DNA from: Rhizobium sp. BK313 | GTDB lineage: Bacteria > Pseudomonadota > Alphaproteobacteria > Rhizobiales > Rhizobiaceae | Reading direction: 5' to 3' | Assembly (NCBI RefSeq): GCF_014193655.1 | Contig: NZ_JACHZQ010000001.1 | Location: 2,170,001-2,234,000, forward strand | DNA: 64,000 nucleotides | In this document: positions 42,534-50,847 of the stretch, in pieces | Numbering within the stretch: position 1 is the stretch's first letter | Layout: every line of letters starts with the position of its first letter | Program-made: the position numbers and the translations under genes | The notes under the pieces: generated by a model | Told to the model about the DNA's origin: nothing | The model's database searches: none | What the model saw: the letters and a program-made list of their open reading frames with translations, nothing else

Positions 42534-42722
42534 TCAAAATTCCTCGCGCAGAAATTCGTCCTCGATGGAACGAATGTGGAAATGACGAAGGTCGCCCTCA
42601 GCCGCGCCACGCTCTTCCGGGCTGGCAGCGGCTTTCCTGATTTTTGAGATGGCGAAAACGCCAGCAAAGAAGAAAAGGCCGGTGAGAAGTGCGATCAGAA
42701 AACAAGCGCCAGATAAGCTCAT
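42534..42722 (-). CDS. Small single-pass membrane protein
   Basis: A 62-aa protein: one hydrophobic segment (ACFLIALLTGLFFFAGVFAI) then a charged cytoplasmic-type tail ending EDEFLREEF. GGAGG lies 7 nt before the ATG. Overlaps the stop of the GapR-like gene by 4 nt. Function unknown. Confidence 0.6.
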   Translation of the reverse strand: MSLSGACFLIALLTGLFFFAGVFAISKIRKAAASPEERGAAEGDLRHFHIRSIEDEFLREEF

Positions 42723-43648
42723 TCCGCTGCCTCCAGTTCACGAATTGCTCTCAGGCACGTGGCGCAATGCTTCGAGCCATATCCGCCGCAGCGCTCCTCG
42801 CCCGGGTGCTGACAATGAGGGCGCAGCAGATAAGCGGCCGGGGGTTTACTGACGGGGTCCCCGGCCTGTGCGGCGGTCGACGGTTGAGCGGTTACATGGT
42901 CGCCTCCTGTGTTGGCGGCGGCGCGATCTCGTTCTACCGCCGCATCGCGGTCGGTCTCGCGCTCGACGCTAGGGGCAACGGCTTCGCCTTGAGTGGCCGT
43001 TGCAATGGGGGCGGACGACGACGGTTCAACGCCAGCGGCGTTCGCAAGTCGGGCGCTGCCCTTCACTTCAGCGATTGCGTCGTCATCCGATTGGGAATTG
43101 GGTGCCGGGGAATCGTCGCCCCGGCTCGACCTACTCGCATCTCCCGTCACGCTGTCGGCTGCCACTTCATTGGCCTGCCCTGTCGCGCCGTTGTCGCCGG
43201 ATGCTTTCGCTTGGAATTCTTCCGCAGCCTCTTCGCGCTCGGTCATGATATCGACGGCGGCGATCAGCGCGGCGCGACCGGCTTCGGTCTGCATGCCGTC
43301 GACAACCTGCTTGGCGAGGCGCCGGCTGATGTCGTCCTTCGGTTTGCCGCCTCGCGCACGTGCACGTGTGAGGAGCGAAACGTAATCGTCGATGCGCTCG
43401 CCGCGCTGCTCGCGCTTCGTCTTGGACTTTTCGTCGAGACGCATCTCGGCAATAGCGCCTTTCAGGGCCGCGACCTCGGCGGAAACGGAAGCGCCGTTCC
43501 ATCCAAGACCCTTCAGCTCTTCGCGCAGGTCGGCATAGATCTGCTTCAGATCATCGGCGGCCTGCTGACGCATGTCTTCGGCCTCATTGATGAGGCGAGC
43601 CGTGCGGGAGGCGATTTCGTCGGGGATGGTGTGAGCGTCATCGGTCAT
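42719..43648 (-). CDS. GapR/DUF2312-like N-terminus fused to a Cys-rich tail
   Basis: A 309-aa protein. Residues 13-95 (ARLINEAEDMRQQAADDLKQ, then KTKREQRGERIDDYVSLL) resemble the alphaproteobacterial GapR/DUF2312 coiled coil, a nucleoid protein binding overtwisted AT-rich DNA. The middle is disordered and Ser/Ala/Asp-rich, and the end (HCQHPGEERCGGYGSKHCATC) could bind zinc. Ordinary GapR is about 90 aa, so this is an extended phage form. Confidence 0.6.
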   Translation of the reverse strand: MTDDAHTIPDEIASRTARLINEAEDMRQQAADDLKQIYADLREELKGLGWNGASVSAEVAALKGAIAEMRLDEKSKTKREQRGERIDDYVSLLTRARARGGKPKDDISRRLAKQVVDGMQTEAGRAALIAAVDIMTEREEAAEEFQAKASGDNGATGQANEVAADSVTGDASRSSRGDDSPAPNSQSDDDAIAEVKGSARLANAAGVEPSSSAPIATATQGEAVAPSVERETDRDAAVERDRAAANTGGDHVTAQPSTAAQAGDPVSKPPAAYLLRPHCQHPGEERCGGYGSKHCATCLRAIRELEAAE

Positions 43649-43651
43649 GAC

Positions 43652-43963
43652 CTACGCCTCCCCCCGAATTTTTCTGGCGATAGCAAGCTGAACGCTTTTG
43701 GCGCCGACGGGCAGATCATCGCCCTCAGCAAAAGCTCGCTGAAAGTCGAAACTCTTGGCATTGCCCTCAGCGATCACCGCGCAGCGCTCGCGCTCGGCGA
43801 GGATGACCTTGGAAATCTCGGCAACGTAGATGTCTCTAACCGTTTTGTTGCCGCTCCTGGTCCGCTCGATTATCTCGACGGTGATGGCTCTGTGTGCGCT
43901 CTCAAGAACTGCTTCCGCCGCAACGCGAACGTCTTCGGGGATGATCTGGCCGTCGGCGCTCAT
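43652..43963 (-). CDS. Hypothetical phage protein
   Basis: A 103-aa helical protein: DVRVAAEAVLESAHRAIT, then RDIYVAEISKVILAERERC. Similar proteins occur in rhizobial phage early operons; role unknown. It starts 4 nt into the Cro-like gene's stop (coupled). Confidence 0.5.
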   Translation of the reverse strand: MSADGQIIPEDVRVAAEAVLESAHRAITVEIIERTRSGNKTVRDIYVAEISKVILAERERCAVIAEGNAKSFDFQRAFAEGDDLPVGAKSVQLAIARKIRGEA

Positions 43964-44190
43964 GCTGCGTTCTCCGACCTAGGAAGGAAATCTTCCGCAG
44001 CCAATTCGACGCCGTTCTCTCTCGCCGCAGCCAATAGAACCGGTACGTGCTTGAACGGAATAATGCCGCCTGTCCCGCCGGATTTCTTATCGCGCGCCCA
44101 ATTGGACACGCGTGTGCGATGGACGCCGGCAATGGCGGCTACTTTGTTCGGACCGCCCAAGCGGTCAATGATTGTGCGTGCAGGTTCCAT
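43960..44190 (-). CDS. Cro-like HTH regulator
   Basis: A 76-aa protein. GPNKVAAIAGVHRTRVSNWA is a helix-turn-helix, followed by a FKHVPVLLAAARENG helix. It is the first gene leftward from the immunity control region, the position of Cro or an early activator. A TACAGT hexamer 7 nt upstream and the lack of a Shine-Dalgarno site suggest a leaderless message. Confidence 0.7.
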   Translation of the reverse strand: MEPARTIIDRLGGPNKVAAIAGVHRTRVSNWARDKKSGGTGGIIPFKHVPVLLAAARENGVELAAEDFLPRSENAA

Positions 44191-44277
44191 GCAAAGTACT
44201 GTAGCTATTTTGGCTACAAATGCAAGAGGGGTGTAGCGATATTGGAAACTGATTTGTTGCTACGAAATCGCTACACT
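44191..44277. promoter_or_regulatory. Left control region of the immunity block: repressor operators and divergent promoters
   Basis: Contains a perfect GTAGC-TATTTTG-GCTAC palindrome (44201-44217), a half-conserved site at 44233-44249 and a direct repeat of GCTAC (44259-44263 and 44270-44274, 11 bp apart). A leftward TTGCAT/TACAGT pair flanks the first palindrome. A rightward TACACT hexamer at 44272-44277 precedes the repressor start. Confidence 0.7.
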
Positions 44278-44874
44278 ATGTTCATGGTGATAGATTGGGT
44301 AAAAAACGCGGTAGACCACAGCGGCTTGTCACAAGCCGAGATAGCCAGGCGCCTTCATAAGCGGTTCGGCTGGAGGGACGATCGCACCATCATCAATAAA
44401 ATATTAAAAACAAACCGCGGCGTAAAAGCCAAGGAGATGATGGATATATCGGACGTCACCGGATTCCCTCTCCCTGCCGAAGAAATGGAACTGCAGCAGT
44501 CCATCCACCTTGTATCGTGGGTAAGTGCTGGTCGGCTTTCGCGGGATGAAGTGGCGGACGAAATCCTTGGCACTCTCACCGTCTCCGATCTGCCGAAAGG
44601 TGACTGGATAGCCTTACGTGTCGAGGGCACGTCGATGAACAGAATTTCGCCTCCCGAAAGCATAATTTTCGTCGACCGAAACGATAAAAAACTGGTCAGC
44701 AACGCTCTCTATGTCATTGATGACGGTGAAGGAAACGCCACTTACAAGCGTTTCAGGCCGGGGCCGCCCCAGAGATTCGAACCTGTTTCGACTGATATTG
44801 CGCACGATCCTATCTATTTCGACAATGAACCGAATGTCATTGGTCGAGTGCGCAGATCTGTCCTGAATATGTGA
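44278..44874 (+). CDS. CI-type repressor with LexA/S24 self-cleavage domain
   Basis: A 198-aa protein. An HTH (LSQAEIARRLHKRF) is at 17-30; the S24 peptidase half has a cleavage-type Ala-Gly at 84-85 (WVSAGRL), catalytic Ser119 in EGTSMN and Lys157 in ATYKRF. It keeps the prophage silent and would be inactivated by RecA after DNA damage. ATG at 44278 or 44284: a -10-like TACACT ends at 44277, so a leaderless start at 44284 is possible. Confidence 0.85.
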   Translation: MFMVIDWVKNAVDHSGLSQAEIARRLHKRFGWRDDRTIINKILKTNRGVKAKEMMDISDVTGFPLPAEEMELQQSIHLVSWVSAGRLSRDEVADEILGTLTVSDLPKGDWIALRVEGTSMNRISPPESIIFVDRNDKKLVSNALYVIDDGEGNATYKRFRPGPPQRFEPVSTDIAHDPIYFDNEPNVIGRVRRSVLNM

Positions 44875-44884
44875 TTTGCCGGCT

Positions 44885-45226
44885 TTAGGTGGGCGTCAGA
44901 AAGTATTTCAGGGCCGCTGAGACCAGCGGACCGACGAGACAGTAATCTCCGTCCCGGTTTGCATCATAGGCAAGCTGCAGCGCCGCAAGCGCGCCGTTCC
45001 TGGTTAGCGCCGGCCGGCACCATTTCTCGAGCTTTGCCATTGGGGCTATGTAGGACGTGTCTGCATAGGCGTTTGCCGCTTCGTCCTCTTCCGGTGCATT
45101 TGCAAGAAAATCGGCGATCCCCGCTTTGTAGTCATTGATCGCGATTAGAAGTGGCTCGGGTTCCTCATCCGCCATTGGCGCATGGGAAGAATGTACGGAT
45201 TGATGAATGCAATCCCCGTCTGACAT
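44885..45226 (-). CDS. Hypothetical phage protein
   Basis: A 113-aa acidic protein starting MSDGDCIHQSVHSSHAP. MAKLEKWCRPALTRNGALAA is typical of small proteins in rhizobial plasmids and phages. A strong GGAGG site lies 5-6 nt before the ATG at 45226. It faces the repressor gene with 10 nt between stops, so it may be expressed in the lysogen. Confidence 0.55.
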   Translation of the reverse strand: MSDGDCIHQSVHSSHAPMADEEPEPLLIAINDYKAGIADFLANAPEEDEAANAYADTSYIAPMAKLEKWCRPALTRNGALAALQLAYDANRDGDYCLVGPLVSAALKYFLTPT

Positions 45227-45449
45227 TTTATCCTCCAACTCAAAACACTCGGCTGAATACGGCGTTGAAGGGCTGCAAAACTCCAACTTGCGAAGCCCTC
45301 TAATTTTGCGAAAATTCGCGTCTATTTTTTAGAATTATATTAGATTCAATTTTACTCATTTGCTTTAATTCCCCGCAGGTTACGTGAAAAATCTCTTTGG
45401 TTTTTACCCGCATATTACATTCCACAAACTGCGTTCGCGCAAGGCGAAA

Positions 45450-45469
45450 GTGGTGCATCTGTGGTGCAT
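45450..45469. repeat. Direct repeat GTGGTGCAT x2, 11-bp period, upstream of arc-like gene
   Basis: Two exact 9-nt copies (45450-45458 and 45461-45469), 35 nt before the Arc-like start, one helical turn apart. This is a plausible binding site for the ribbon-helix-helix protein itself. The rest of 45227-45503 is AT-rich, with a GCGAA-AA-TTCGC near-palindrome around 45306. Confidence 0.45.
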
Positions 45470-45503
45470 ATCAGGCAGTAAATTTTTATGTCATCAGTGC
45501 GTT

Positions 45504-45731
45504 ATGTCGAAAGATGATCCACAATTCAATTTGCGGATGCCGTTGACCCTTAGGCGAAAGGTCACGGCCGCAGCCAAGGACAACAATCGGTCCGTCACCG
45601 CCGAAATAAATTCCAGGCTGGAATCCACCTTTCTACAAGACGCAGAAAGATCAGAAGTCGGAAGAGTGCGTGCGATCATAGAGAACGCCACTTCGCTGCT
45701 GAAGATGCTTGAAAACTCTCGCCGGTCCTAA
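45504..45731 (+). CDS. Arc-like ribbon-helix-helix regulator
   Basis: A 75-aa protein: QFNLRMPLTLRRKVTAAAKD then NRSVTAEINSRLE is the Arc/Mnt ribbon-helix-helix fold, in which the beta strand reads DNA as a dimer. An internal ATG at 45504 is used because upstream in-frame sequence covers the direct-repeat region. A role as antirepressor regulator (as Arc/Mnt in P22) is inferred from family and place. Confidence 0.75.
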   Translation: MSKDDPQFNLRMPLTLRRKVTAAAKDNNRSVTAEINSRLESTFLQDAERSEVGRVRAIIENATSLLKMLENSRRS

Positions 45732-45822
45732 GCAAAGCCACCCGCCACATTCAGCTCTCTACCCCTACCGGATATCGGCCGACGGCTAACGCCTGTTGAG
45801 CTGGATCTGGCTTCGCCTTTTT

Positions 45823-45903
45823 TTGCATATGATTCGTAGCGATGCAATAAAATGTCGCCGAAATCGCTACAAGCCTATTTACAGCCGTAGCGATTATAGC
45901 TAC
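45823..45903 (+). promoter_or_regulatory. Right control region: early promoter(s) with repressor operators
   Basis: Perfect palindrome GTAGC-GATTATA-GCTAC at 45887-45903 and a one-mismatch copy GTCGC-CGAAATC-GCTAC at 45854-45870, matching the site at 44201. TTTACA (45878-45883), 17 bp, TACAAC (45901-45906) puts the operator inside a promoter; a second pair is TTGCAT (45823) and AATAAA (45846). Fits repression of the rightward early operon. Confidence 0.65.
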
Positions 45904-45963
45904 AACATCCTCGTACCAAACACGAACGAGCCGCCCGGCTCTGAAGCGAAGAGGATGAGGGAA

Positions 45964-46299
45964 ATGGCAAGAGGCATCACACAGGTAGACAAGCAGATCG
46001 GGGAAACGATCAAGGGTTTCCGTCGTCTGCATGGCTTATCCCAATCGGACTTGGCCGAGAAGCTGGGTGTTACATTCCAGCAGGTTCAGAAATACGAGAA
46101 GGGCTTGAACCGGGTTTCGGTCAGCACCTTCATCCTGATTTGCAAGACGCTGAACGTCGAACCGATGGATATCATCGGCAAGTACTTCGGCAACGACGAG
46201 GACAGTCAGGCTCCGGCGCTGATTGCGCAAGCCAGGGCAGCCCGTTCCGCTCTCAACCAGATCAAGCAGCTCGTCGACAACGCCTACGCGGCGGCTTGA
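45964..46299 (+). CDS. XRE-family HTH regulator
   Basis: A 111-aa protein. HGLSQSDLAEKLGVTFQQVQ is a classic XRE helix-turn-helix near 24-43, then KYEKGLNRVSVSTF. This form is frequent in Rhizobiaceae. It is the first gene of the rightward early operon behind the operator-covered promoter, so a Cro-like or activator role is likely. GAGG lies a few bases before the ATG. Confidence 0.8.
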   Translation: MARGITQVDKQIGETIKGFRRLHGLSQSDLAEKLGVTFQQVQKYEKGLNRVSVSTFILICKTLNVEPMDIIGKYFGNDEDSQAPALIAQARAARSALNQIKQLVDNAYAAA

Positions 46300-46370
46300 G
46301 CCCGATCGCCTTCGGCATCCGCCCTTCAATGTGGCGGATTTCGAAAGTGATCAGATCCGAGGACGGAACG

Positions 46371-46736
46371 ATGACAACCCTGCAATTCACATTCGAGCAA
46401 GTGACAATCCCCCTCTATGGCGAAGGCGCGCTTTTCTACGGCGAAGCCACGCTTGAGAGCGCGAGCGAAGACGACAGCGAGTTTTACGTGTCGTCGGTCC
46501 AGCTCGGCAAGAAGGCCACGCTGACGCGCCCGAGCCGGATCAACAGTGCCGATCCAGTTGGCGGCTTCCTCTTCACTGAGATCGTCAAGCAGATCGAGAA
46601 CGACAAGACGGTTGTCGGCGGTCAAGCCGCTCAGGAATGGGCGTCGGCGGTCGAAGATCAGGCGTTTGAGGCTCGTTCCTATCGCATTCCGGAGGTTTCC
46701 CCGACGAGCTCCTACATCATGGAGGCAGCGGAATGA
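46371..46736 (+). CDS. Early phage protein of unknown function
   Basis: A 121-aa acidic protein starting MTTLQFTFEQVTIPLYGEG; beta-rich, with an ending SYIMEAAE. GAGG 8 nt before the ATG at 46371 decides the start. Overlaps the next gene by 4 nt. Confidence 0.55.
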   Translation: MTTLQFTFEQVTIPLYGEGALFYGEATLESASEDDSEFYVSSVQLGKKATLTRPSRINSADPVGGFLFTEIVKQIENDKTVVGGQAAQEWASAVEDQAFEARSYRIPEVSPTSSYIMEAAE

Positions 46737-46975
46737 CACGCTGCGATCTTCGCTCCTACGGCGAATGCGATTGCCCTGCTGGGATATGCCAGCAGGAGCC
46801 CGCCCGGACCGCGCCGGTAATCACCTTCACCGCCAAAGAGCAGTTCTTTGCCATGGCGATGCTCGCCCTCTTCATGACTGCGATCAGCTACGCGGCACTC
46901 TCCCGCGCCGAGCGCGTCATCAAAATCCAAGATCAAGACAACCAGGAGGCATACGCTCATGTCAACCGCCGCTGA
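46733..46975 (+). CDS. Small membrane protein with Cys-rich N-terminus
   Basis: An 80-aa protein: MTRCDLRSYGECDCPAGICQ has four cysteines, then one membrane segment (FFAMAMLALFMTAISYAAL). Overlaps both neighbours. Similar genes precede recombination modules in rhizobial phages. Role unknown. Confidence 0.55.
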   Translation: MTRCDLRSYGECDCPAGICQQEPARTAPVITFTAKEQFFAMAMLALFMTAISYAALSRAERVIKIQDQDNQEAYAHVNRR

Positions 46976-48065
46976 AAATGTATTGGATTTCTTTCACGGC
47001 GAGGCTGTGGCCGATGTCGTGTCGCTCGTAAGCGAAAATCCTGGTTCCGTCCTGACCGACGACAACCTTTATGATCGCTTCCTGGATCACCTGCGCAAGG
47101 ATATTGCAGCCTTCGTCCCGGATCTGTCGACCGCGACCAGCCGGAAGAAGATCACTTCCGAGGCTTTCCGGATCACGCGTTTCAAGACTGCGATCGACGA
47201 GGCCGGGAAAAAGCTGAATGAAGACGCTCGGAAGTCGATCAATGCTATCGACGCCAAGCGACGCACCGTCAAGGCTGATCTGGAAGAGCTGGCAGAAGAT
47301 GCTCGTCGCCCATTGACACAGTGGGAGAAGCAGGAACAGGCGCGCATCGATTATTGCCTGTCGATCATCAAGCATATCGAAGATTGCGGCAATGGCTTCA
47401 TCGGTGGCGAACCGCAGCCATACGGCATTCTCTTCCGCGAACTGGAGGAGAAGATCGTCATCAACTCCGAGCTTGGCGAGTTCGAGGAGCAGGCCCGCGT
47501 TGCCCATCGTATCGCGACCGACAAATTGAAGGCAGCTTTCGAGGCTCACCAGAAGGCCGAAGCCGACCGGGCCGAGCTCGAAAAGCTTCGCGCCGAAAAG
47601 GCGGAACGTGACCGCATCGAAGCCACGCGCGCCGAGCAGGAGCGCATGGCGGCCGAATCCGCTGAACGCGATCGCCGCGAAAAGGAACGGCAGGAACGCG
47701 AAGCCGTAGAGCAGAAGGCACGCGAGGAACGTGCAGCTCAAGCCGCTCGCGAACAGGCCGAGCGTGAGGCCAAAGCCGCAATCGAGCGCGCTGAGCGGGA
47801 AGCTGCCGCCGCTGTCGAGAAGGCGAATGCCGAGGCCAAGGCCGTCCGTGACGAAGCCGAGCGCCAGGAACGCGAGCGCATGGCAACTGCCAAGCGCGAG
47901 CAGGAAGAGCGGGAAGCCCGTGAACGCGACCGCGATCACCGCGGCCGCCTGATGGGCGAAGCCAAGACCGCGCTCATGGCGCAGGGCGCTGGCGAGGCCA
48001 CGGCCAAGAAAATCGTCCTAGCGATCATCGCCGGCGAAATCCCCAACATCAAAATGGAGTTCTGA
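46959..48065 (+). CDS. Long coiled-coil protein ahead of the recombinase
   Basis: A 368-aa protein. Residues 1-170 are globular/helical, then about 175-330 is an unbroken Ala/Glu/Arg coiled coil (EREAKAAIERAEREAAAAV). Such proteins regularly precede ERF-type annealing proteins. A role in recombination is inferred from position only. Confidence 0.65.
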   Translation: MSTAAENVLDFFHGEAVADVVSLVSENPGSVLTDDNLYDRFLDHLRKDIAAFVPDLSTATSRKKITSEAFRITRFKTAIDEAGKKLNEDARKSINAIDAKRRTVKADLEELAEDARRPLTQWEKQEQARIDYCLSIIKHIEDCGNGFIGGEPQPYGILFRELEEKIVINSELGEFEEQARVAHRIATDKLKAAFEAHQKAEADRAELEKLRAEKAERDRIEATRAEQERMAAESAERDRREKERQEREAVEQKAREERAAQAAREQAEREAKAAIERAEREAAAAVEKANAEAKAVRDEAERQERERMATAKREQEEREARERDRDHRGRLMGEAKTALMAQGAGEATAKKIVLAIIAGEIPNIKMEF

Positions 48066-48067
48066 TC

Positions 48068-48865
48068 ATGAACCAGATCGCGAAAGTGACGGAAGAGCGT
48101 CAGGCCGCCCGCTACGATGAGCCAGCCAATCAGGGTGATGGGCTTCTTGGAATAATCGAACGCCTGGCAAGCAACAAAAGCATGGATGTCGACAAGTTCT
48201 CGGCAATTGTGAAGATTCGCGCCGACGAACAGGAACGTCTCCGCCGGATCGAGCGCGAAGACCGCGAGGATGCAGCCCGCCGTGAGTGGCTTGCCGCTTT
48301 CTCTGCTGTTCAATCTGAAATCGGCCCGATCTTCCGGACCAATGACAACAAACACACCAGGTCAAAATACGCCGATCTGGCAGATATCGAGCGCATTGTC
48401 ACACCGATCCTGACAAGGCATGGCTTCTCGACGACGTCGGCCCCGATCGCCTGCGATCTTCCAGGTCATATTCGGATGCGTCTTACACTGGGCCACGCCG
48501 GCGGCCACGAGAAGGTCTATGAAGATGACTTCCCGTTGGATGCCGCCGGATCTGGCGGGACGGTCAACAAGACCGCGATTCAGGCCAAAGGCAGCACGCA
48601 GACCTATGCGCGCCGTTATCTCAAAGCCAGCGCACTTGATCTCGCCTTCATGGACGATCGGGATGGCAACGCGCCGCCGGCGCCAAAGGACGAAAGCAAC
48701 ATCAGTCAGGAGCAGTTGGCGAAGCTTCGCGAAACGATCGACGCTGCTGATGCTGATGTCGAGAAGTTCTGCCGTTTCTTCCGCATTGAGGCGTTGCCGG
48801 ATCTCCCGGCCAAGGAATTCGATCGCGCAATCTCGATGATCGGCCAGCGGAGGGCGCGCGCATGA
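48068..48865 (+). CDS. ERF-family single-strand annealing protein
   Basis: A 265-aa protein. The ERF core is visible: REWLAAFSAVQSEIGPIF, TRSKYADLADIERIVTPILT and NKTAIQAKGSTQTYARRY. It anneals complementary single strands for phage recombination and circularisation. It is followed by an exonuclease pair, giving a complete recombination set. The C-terminal tail is helical. Confidence 0.85.
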   Translation: MNQIAKVTEERQAARYDEPANQGDGLLGIIERLASNKSMDVDKFSAIVKIRADEQERLRRIEREDREDAARREWLAAFSAVQSEIGPIFRTNDNKHTRSKYADLADIERIVTPILTRHGFSTTSAPIACDLPGHIRMRLTLGHAGGHEKVYEDDFPLDAAGSGGTVNKTAIQAKGSTQTYARRYLKASALDLAFMDDRDGNAPPAPKDESNISQEQLAKLRETIDAADADVEKFCRFFRIEALPDLPAKEFDRAISMIGQRRARA

Positions 48866-49449
48866 TCTTGTTCTTTGACACTGAGACCACGGGTTTTTTC
48901 CAGGATCGCCTCCCGGTTGATCATCCTGACCAGCCTTATATCGTCCAACTTGCCGCAGAGCTTTGTGAGGATGACGGGAAGCCAATCTCCGGCTTCTCCT
49001 TCATCATCGACAACGGCGTTGATATTCCGGCCCAGGCTTCGAACGTTCACGGCATCACGACAGAGCGCGCAGCTCAGTTCGGAATGAGTGCGGTTTCGGC
49101 ACTGTCGGCGTTCACTCACCTGTACCAGCGCGCTGATCTGGTCTGTGCTCACAATATCAAGTTCGATCGTGGCGTCATCGAAACCGCAATCGCCCGGCAT
49201 TACGAGCGCATTATGCCGCTTCGCAAACCCCTGTTTTGCACGATGGAAGCGGCAACACCGATCGTCAATCTTCCCCCGACCGAGCGCATGCTCGCTGCAG
49301 GCTTTAATAAGCCGAAGGCGCCGAAGCTTGAGGAATGCGTCCGTCACTTCTTCAATGAAGGTCTCGATGGCGCGCACGACGCAATGGTCGACGTTGTCGG
49401 CTGCCGTCGCGTCTACTTCCACCTGAAAACCTTGGAGATGGCCGCATGA
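48862..49449 (+). CDS. DnaQ-like 3'-5' exonuclease (DEDDh)
   Basis: A 195-aa protein. Exo I is FFDTETTGF (D6 and E8), Exo II lies in LVCAHNIKFDRG and Exo III is GAHDAMVDV, supplying the DEDDh set. It probably trims single-stranded ends during recombination or replication. 4-nt overlaps on both sides show an operon. Confidence 0.85.
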   Translation: MILFFDTETTGFFQDRLPVDHPDQPYIVQLAAELCEDDGKPISGFSFIIDNGVDIPAQASNVHGITTERAAQFGMSAVSALSAFTHLYQRADLVCAHNIKFDRGVIETAIARHYERIMPLRKPLFCTMEAATPIVNLPPTERMLAAGFNKPKAPKLEECVRHFFNEGLDGAHDAMVDVVGCRRVYFHLKTLEMAA

Positions 49450-50090
49450 TACAGATTTTCAGCTGCGACCAGAACACGCCAGAATGGTATGCGGCCCGCG
49501 CCGGCATCCCGACCGCTTCCGAGTTCCATACTGTCATGGCCTCCGGCCGTGGAGGCGGCGAGAGCAAGACCCGCAAGACATACCTCTACAAGCTCGCCGG
49601 CGAGATCATCACCGGCGAGACCGTCGACGGCTACAGCAACGCTCATATGGAGCGTGGCCATGAGATGGAAGACGAGGCCCGCGAGATGTATTCGTTCATC
49701 GCGGATGCTGAGGTCCAGCGCATCGGGTTTGTCCGCAACGGTGAAAAGGGCGCGAGTCCTGACGGCCTGATCGGCGATCGTGGAATGTTCGAGGCGAAGT
49801 CTAAGCTGCCTCATCTGCTGATCGAATGCCTGATGCGCGACGATTCCCCGCCAGAGCATAAGGCTCAGTGCCAAGGGGCGCTATGGGTGGCCGAACGTGA
49901 ATGGATCGACATCGTCGTTTACTGGCCGAAGCTCCCCCTGTTCGTGAAGCGAGCATATCGTGATGAGGCCTATATCGCCTCGATCGCCACGGCCGTGAAG
50001 CAGTTCAACGAAGAGCTTGCCGAGATCGTAGATAGGGTGCGCCGCTATGGTGCGCCGCCTGTCGCGACAAATCAGAACGTGGCGGCTTGA
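49446..50090 (+). CDS. YqaJ/lambda-type recombination exonuclease
   Basis: A 214-aa protein. FSCDQNTPEWYAARAGIPTA, MERGHEMEDEAREMY, GASPDGLI (catalytic Asp) and FEAKSKLPHLL (Glu-x-Lys) are the YqaJ/PD-(D/E)XK nuclease motifs. It resects dsDNA to give the annealing protein its substrate. Confidence 0.85.
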   Translation: MIQIFSCDQNTPEWYAARAGIPTASEFHTVMASGRGGGESKTRKTYLYKLAGEIITGETVDGYSNAHMERGHEMEDEAREMYSFIADAEVQRIGFVRNGEKGASPDGLIGDRGMFEAKSKLPHLLIECLMRDDSPPEHKAQCQGALWVAEREWIDIVVYWPKLPLFVKRAYRDEAYIASIATAVKQFNEELAEIVDRVRRYGAPPVATNQNVAA

Positions 50091-50092
50091 TC

Positions 50093-50515
50093 ATGAGCAA
50101 GAAGCCCTCCGAAAACCCACCGATCTACGTCGTCCGCAACGGCGACCGCCTCGTCGGCGAAATGGAAATGGACCGCGATCTTATCCGCCAGTTCCCCGAC
50201 GGACAGAGAATCCGCGTCGATCTGCGCACCGGCCGCGTTCCGGACCGTCTCCGCTTCTATTGGGCGTTCCTTCGGGAAGTCGTGAAATCGACAGGCTGCG
50301 CGCCGACCGAAAAGGCGCTTCATCAGATGGTGAAGCTCCGGACCGGCTTCACCGACGACATCATCATGGGCGGCTTCATCGTCAAGGTTCCGTCCTCGAT
50401 CGCCTTCGAAAACATGGATGAGCCGACGTTCGGCGAGTTCCTTCGGGAAGCGCTCGCTTTCATCGCATCGGAATTTGGCATCACGCCGGAACAGATCAAG
50501 GAGCTTGCAGCATGA
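50093..50515 (+). CDS. DUF1367-like/NinB-region phage protein
   Basis: A 140-aa protein. RFYWAFLREVVKSTGCAPTE and MDEPTFGEFLREALAF resemble DUF1367-type proteins found beside recombination genes; the match is by eye. The ATG lies 2 nt after the exonuclease stop. Function unknown. Confidence 0.5.
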   Translation: MSKKPSENPPIYVVRNGDRLVGEMEMDRDLIRQFPDGQRIRVDLRTGRVPDRLRFYWAFLREVVKSTGCAPTEKALHQMVKLRTGFTDDIIMGGFIVKVPSSIAFENMDEPTFGEFLREALAFIASEFGITPEQIKELAA

Positions 50516-50847
50516 CCGACGCCGTACGCCTTTTGCCAGGAAGCATGTCGGAAGTGGACGCGCTTACCTGTGATGATCCGATCGCAGCGCTGATCGCGCG
50601 TCTGTCCGTCACCGCCGTTCCTGCTGCACTAGCGGATTTCATCAATGCCGAAGCCCAGCGACCGGGCGCGGATGTCAACCATATTCTAATCGGCACCGCA
50701 GCTTTCATGGTCCAAATGCACTCAAGTTGCGCCGCTTACATGATTGACGCGCAGCACGTGGATGTCGTTTTGGCTCAATTCCAAGCGGTAGTCGATCGGA
50801 CATACCGCTCTCACTTCGTCGACAGCGCGAACGAGGTGTCGGCATGA
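50512..50847 (+). CDS. Hypothetical phage protein
   Basis: A 111-aa protein, MTDAVRLLPGSMSEVDALT, helical, with VNHILIGTAAFMVQMHSS in the middle. Coupled to neighbours by 4-nt overlaps. No family recognised. Confidence 0.5.
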   Translation: MTDAVRLLPGSMSEVDALTCDDPIAALIARLSVTAVPAALADFINAEAQRPGADVNHILIGTAAFMVQMHSSCAAYMIDAQHVDVVLAQFQAVVDRTYRSHFVDSANEVSA

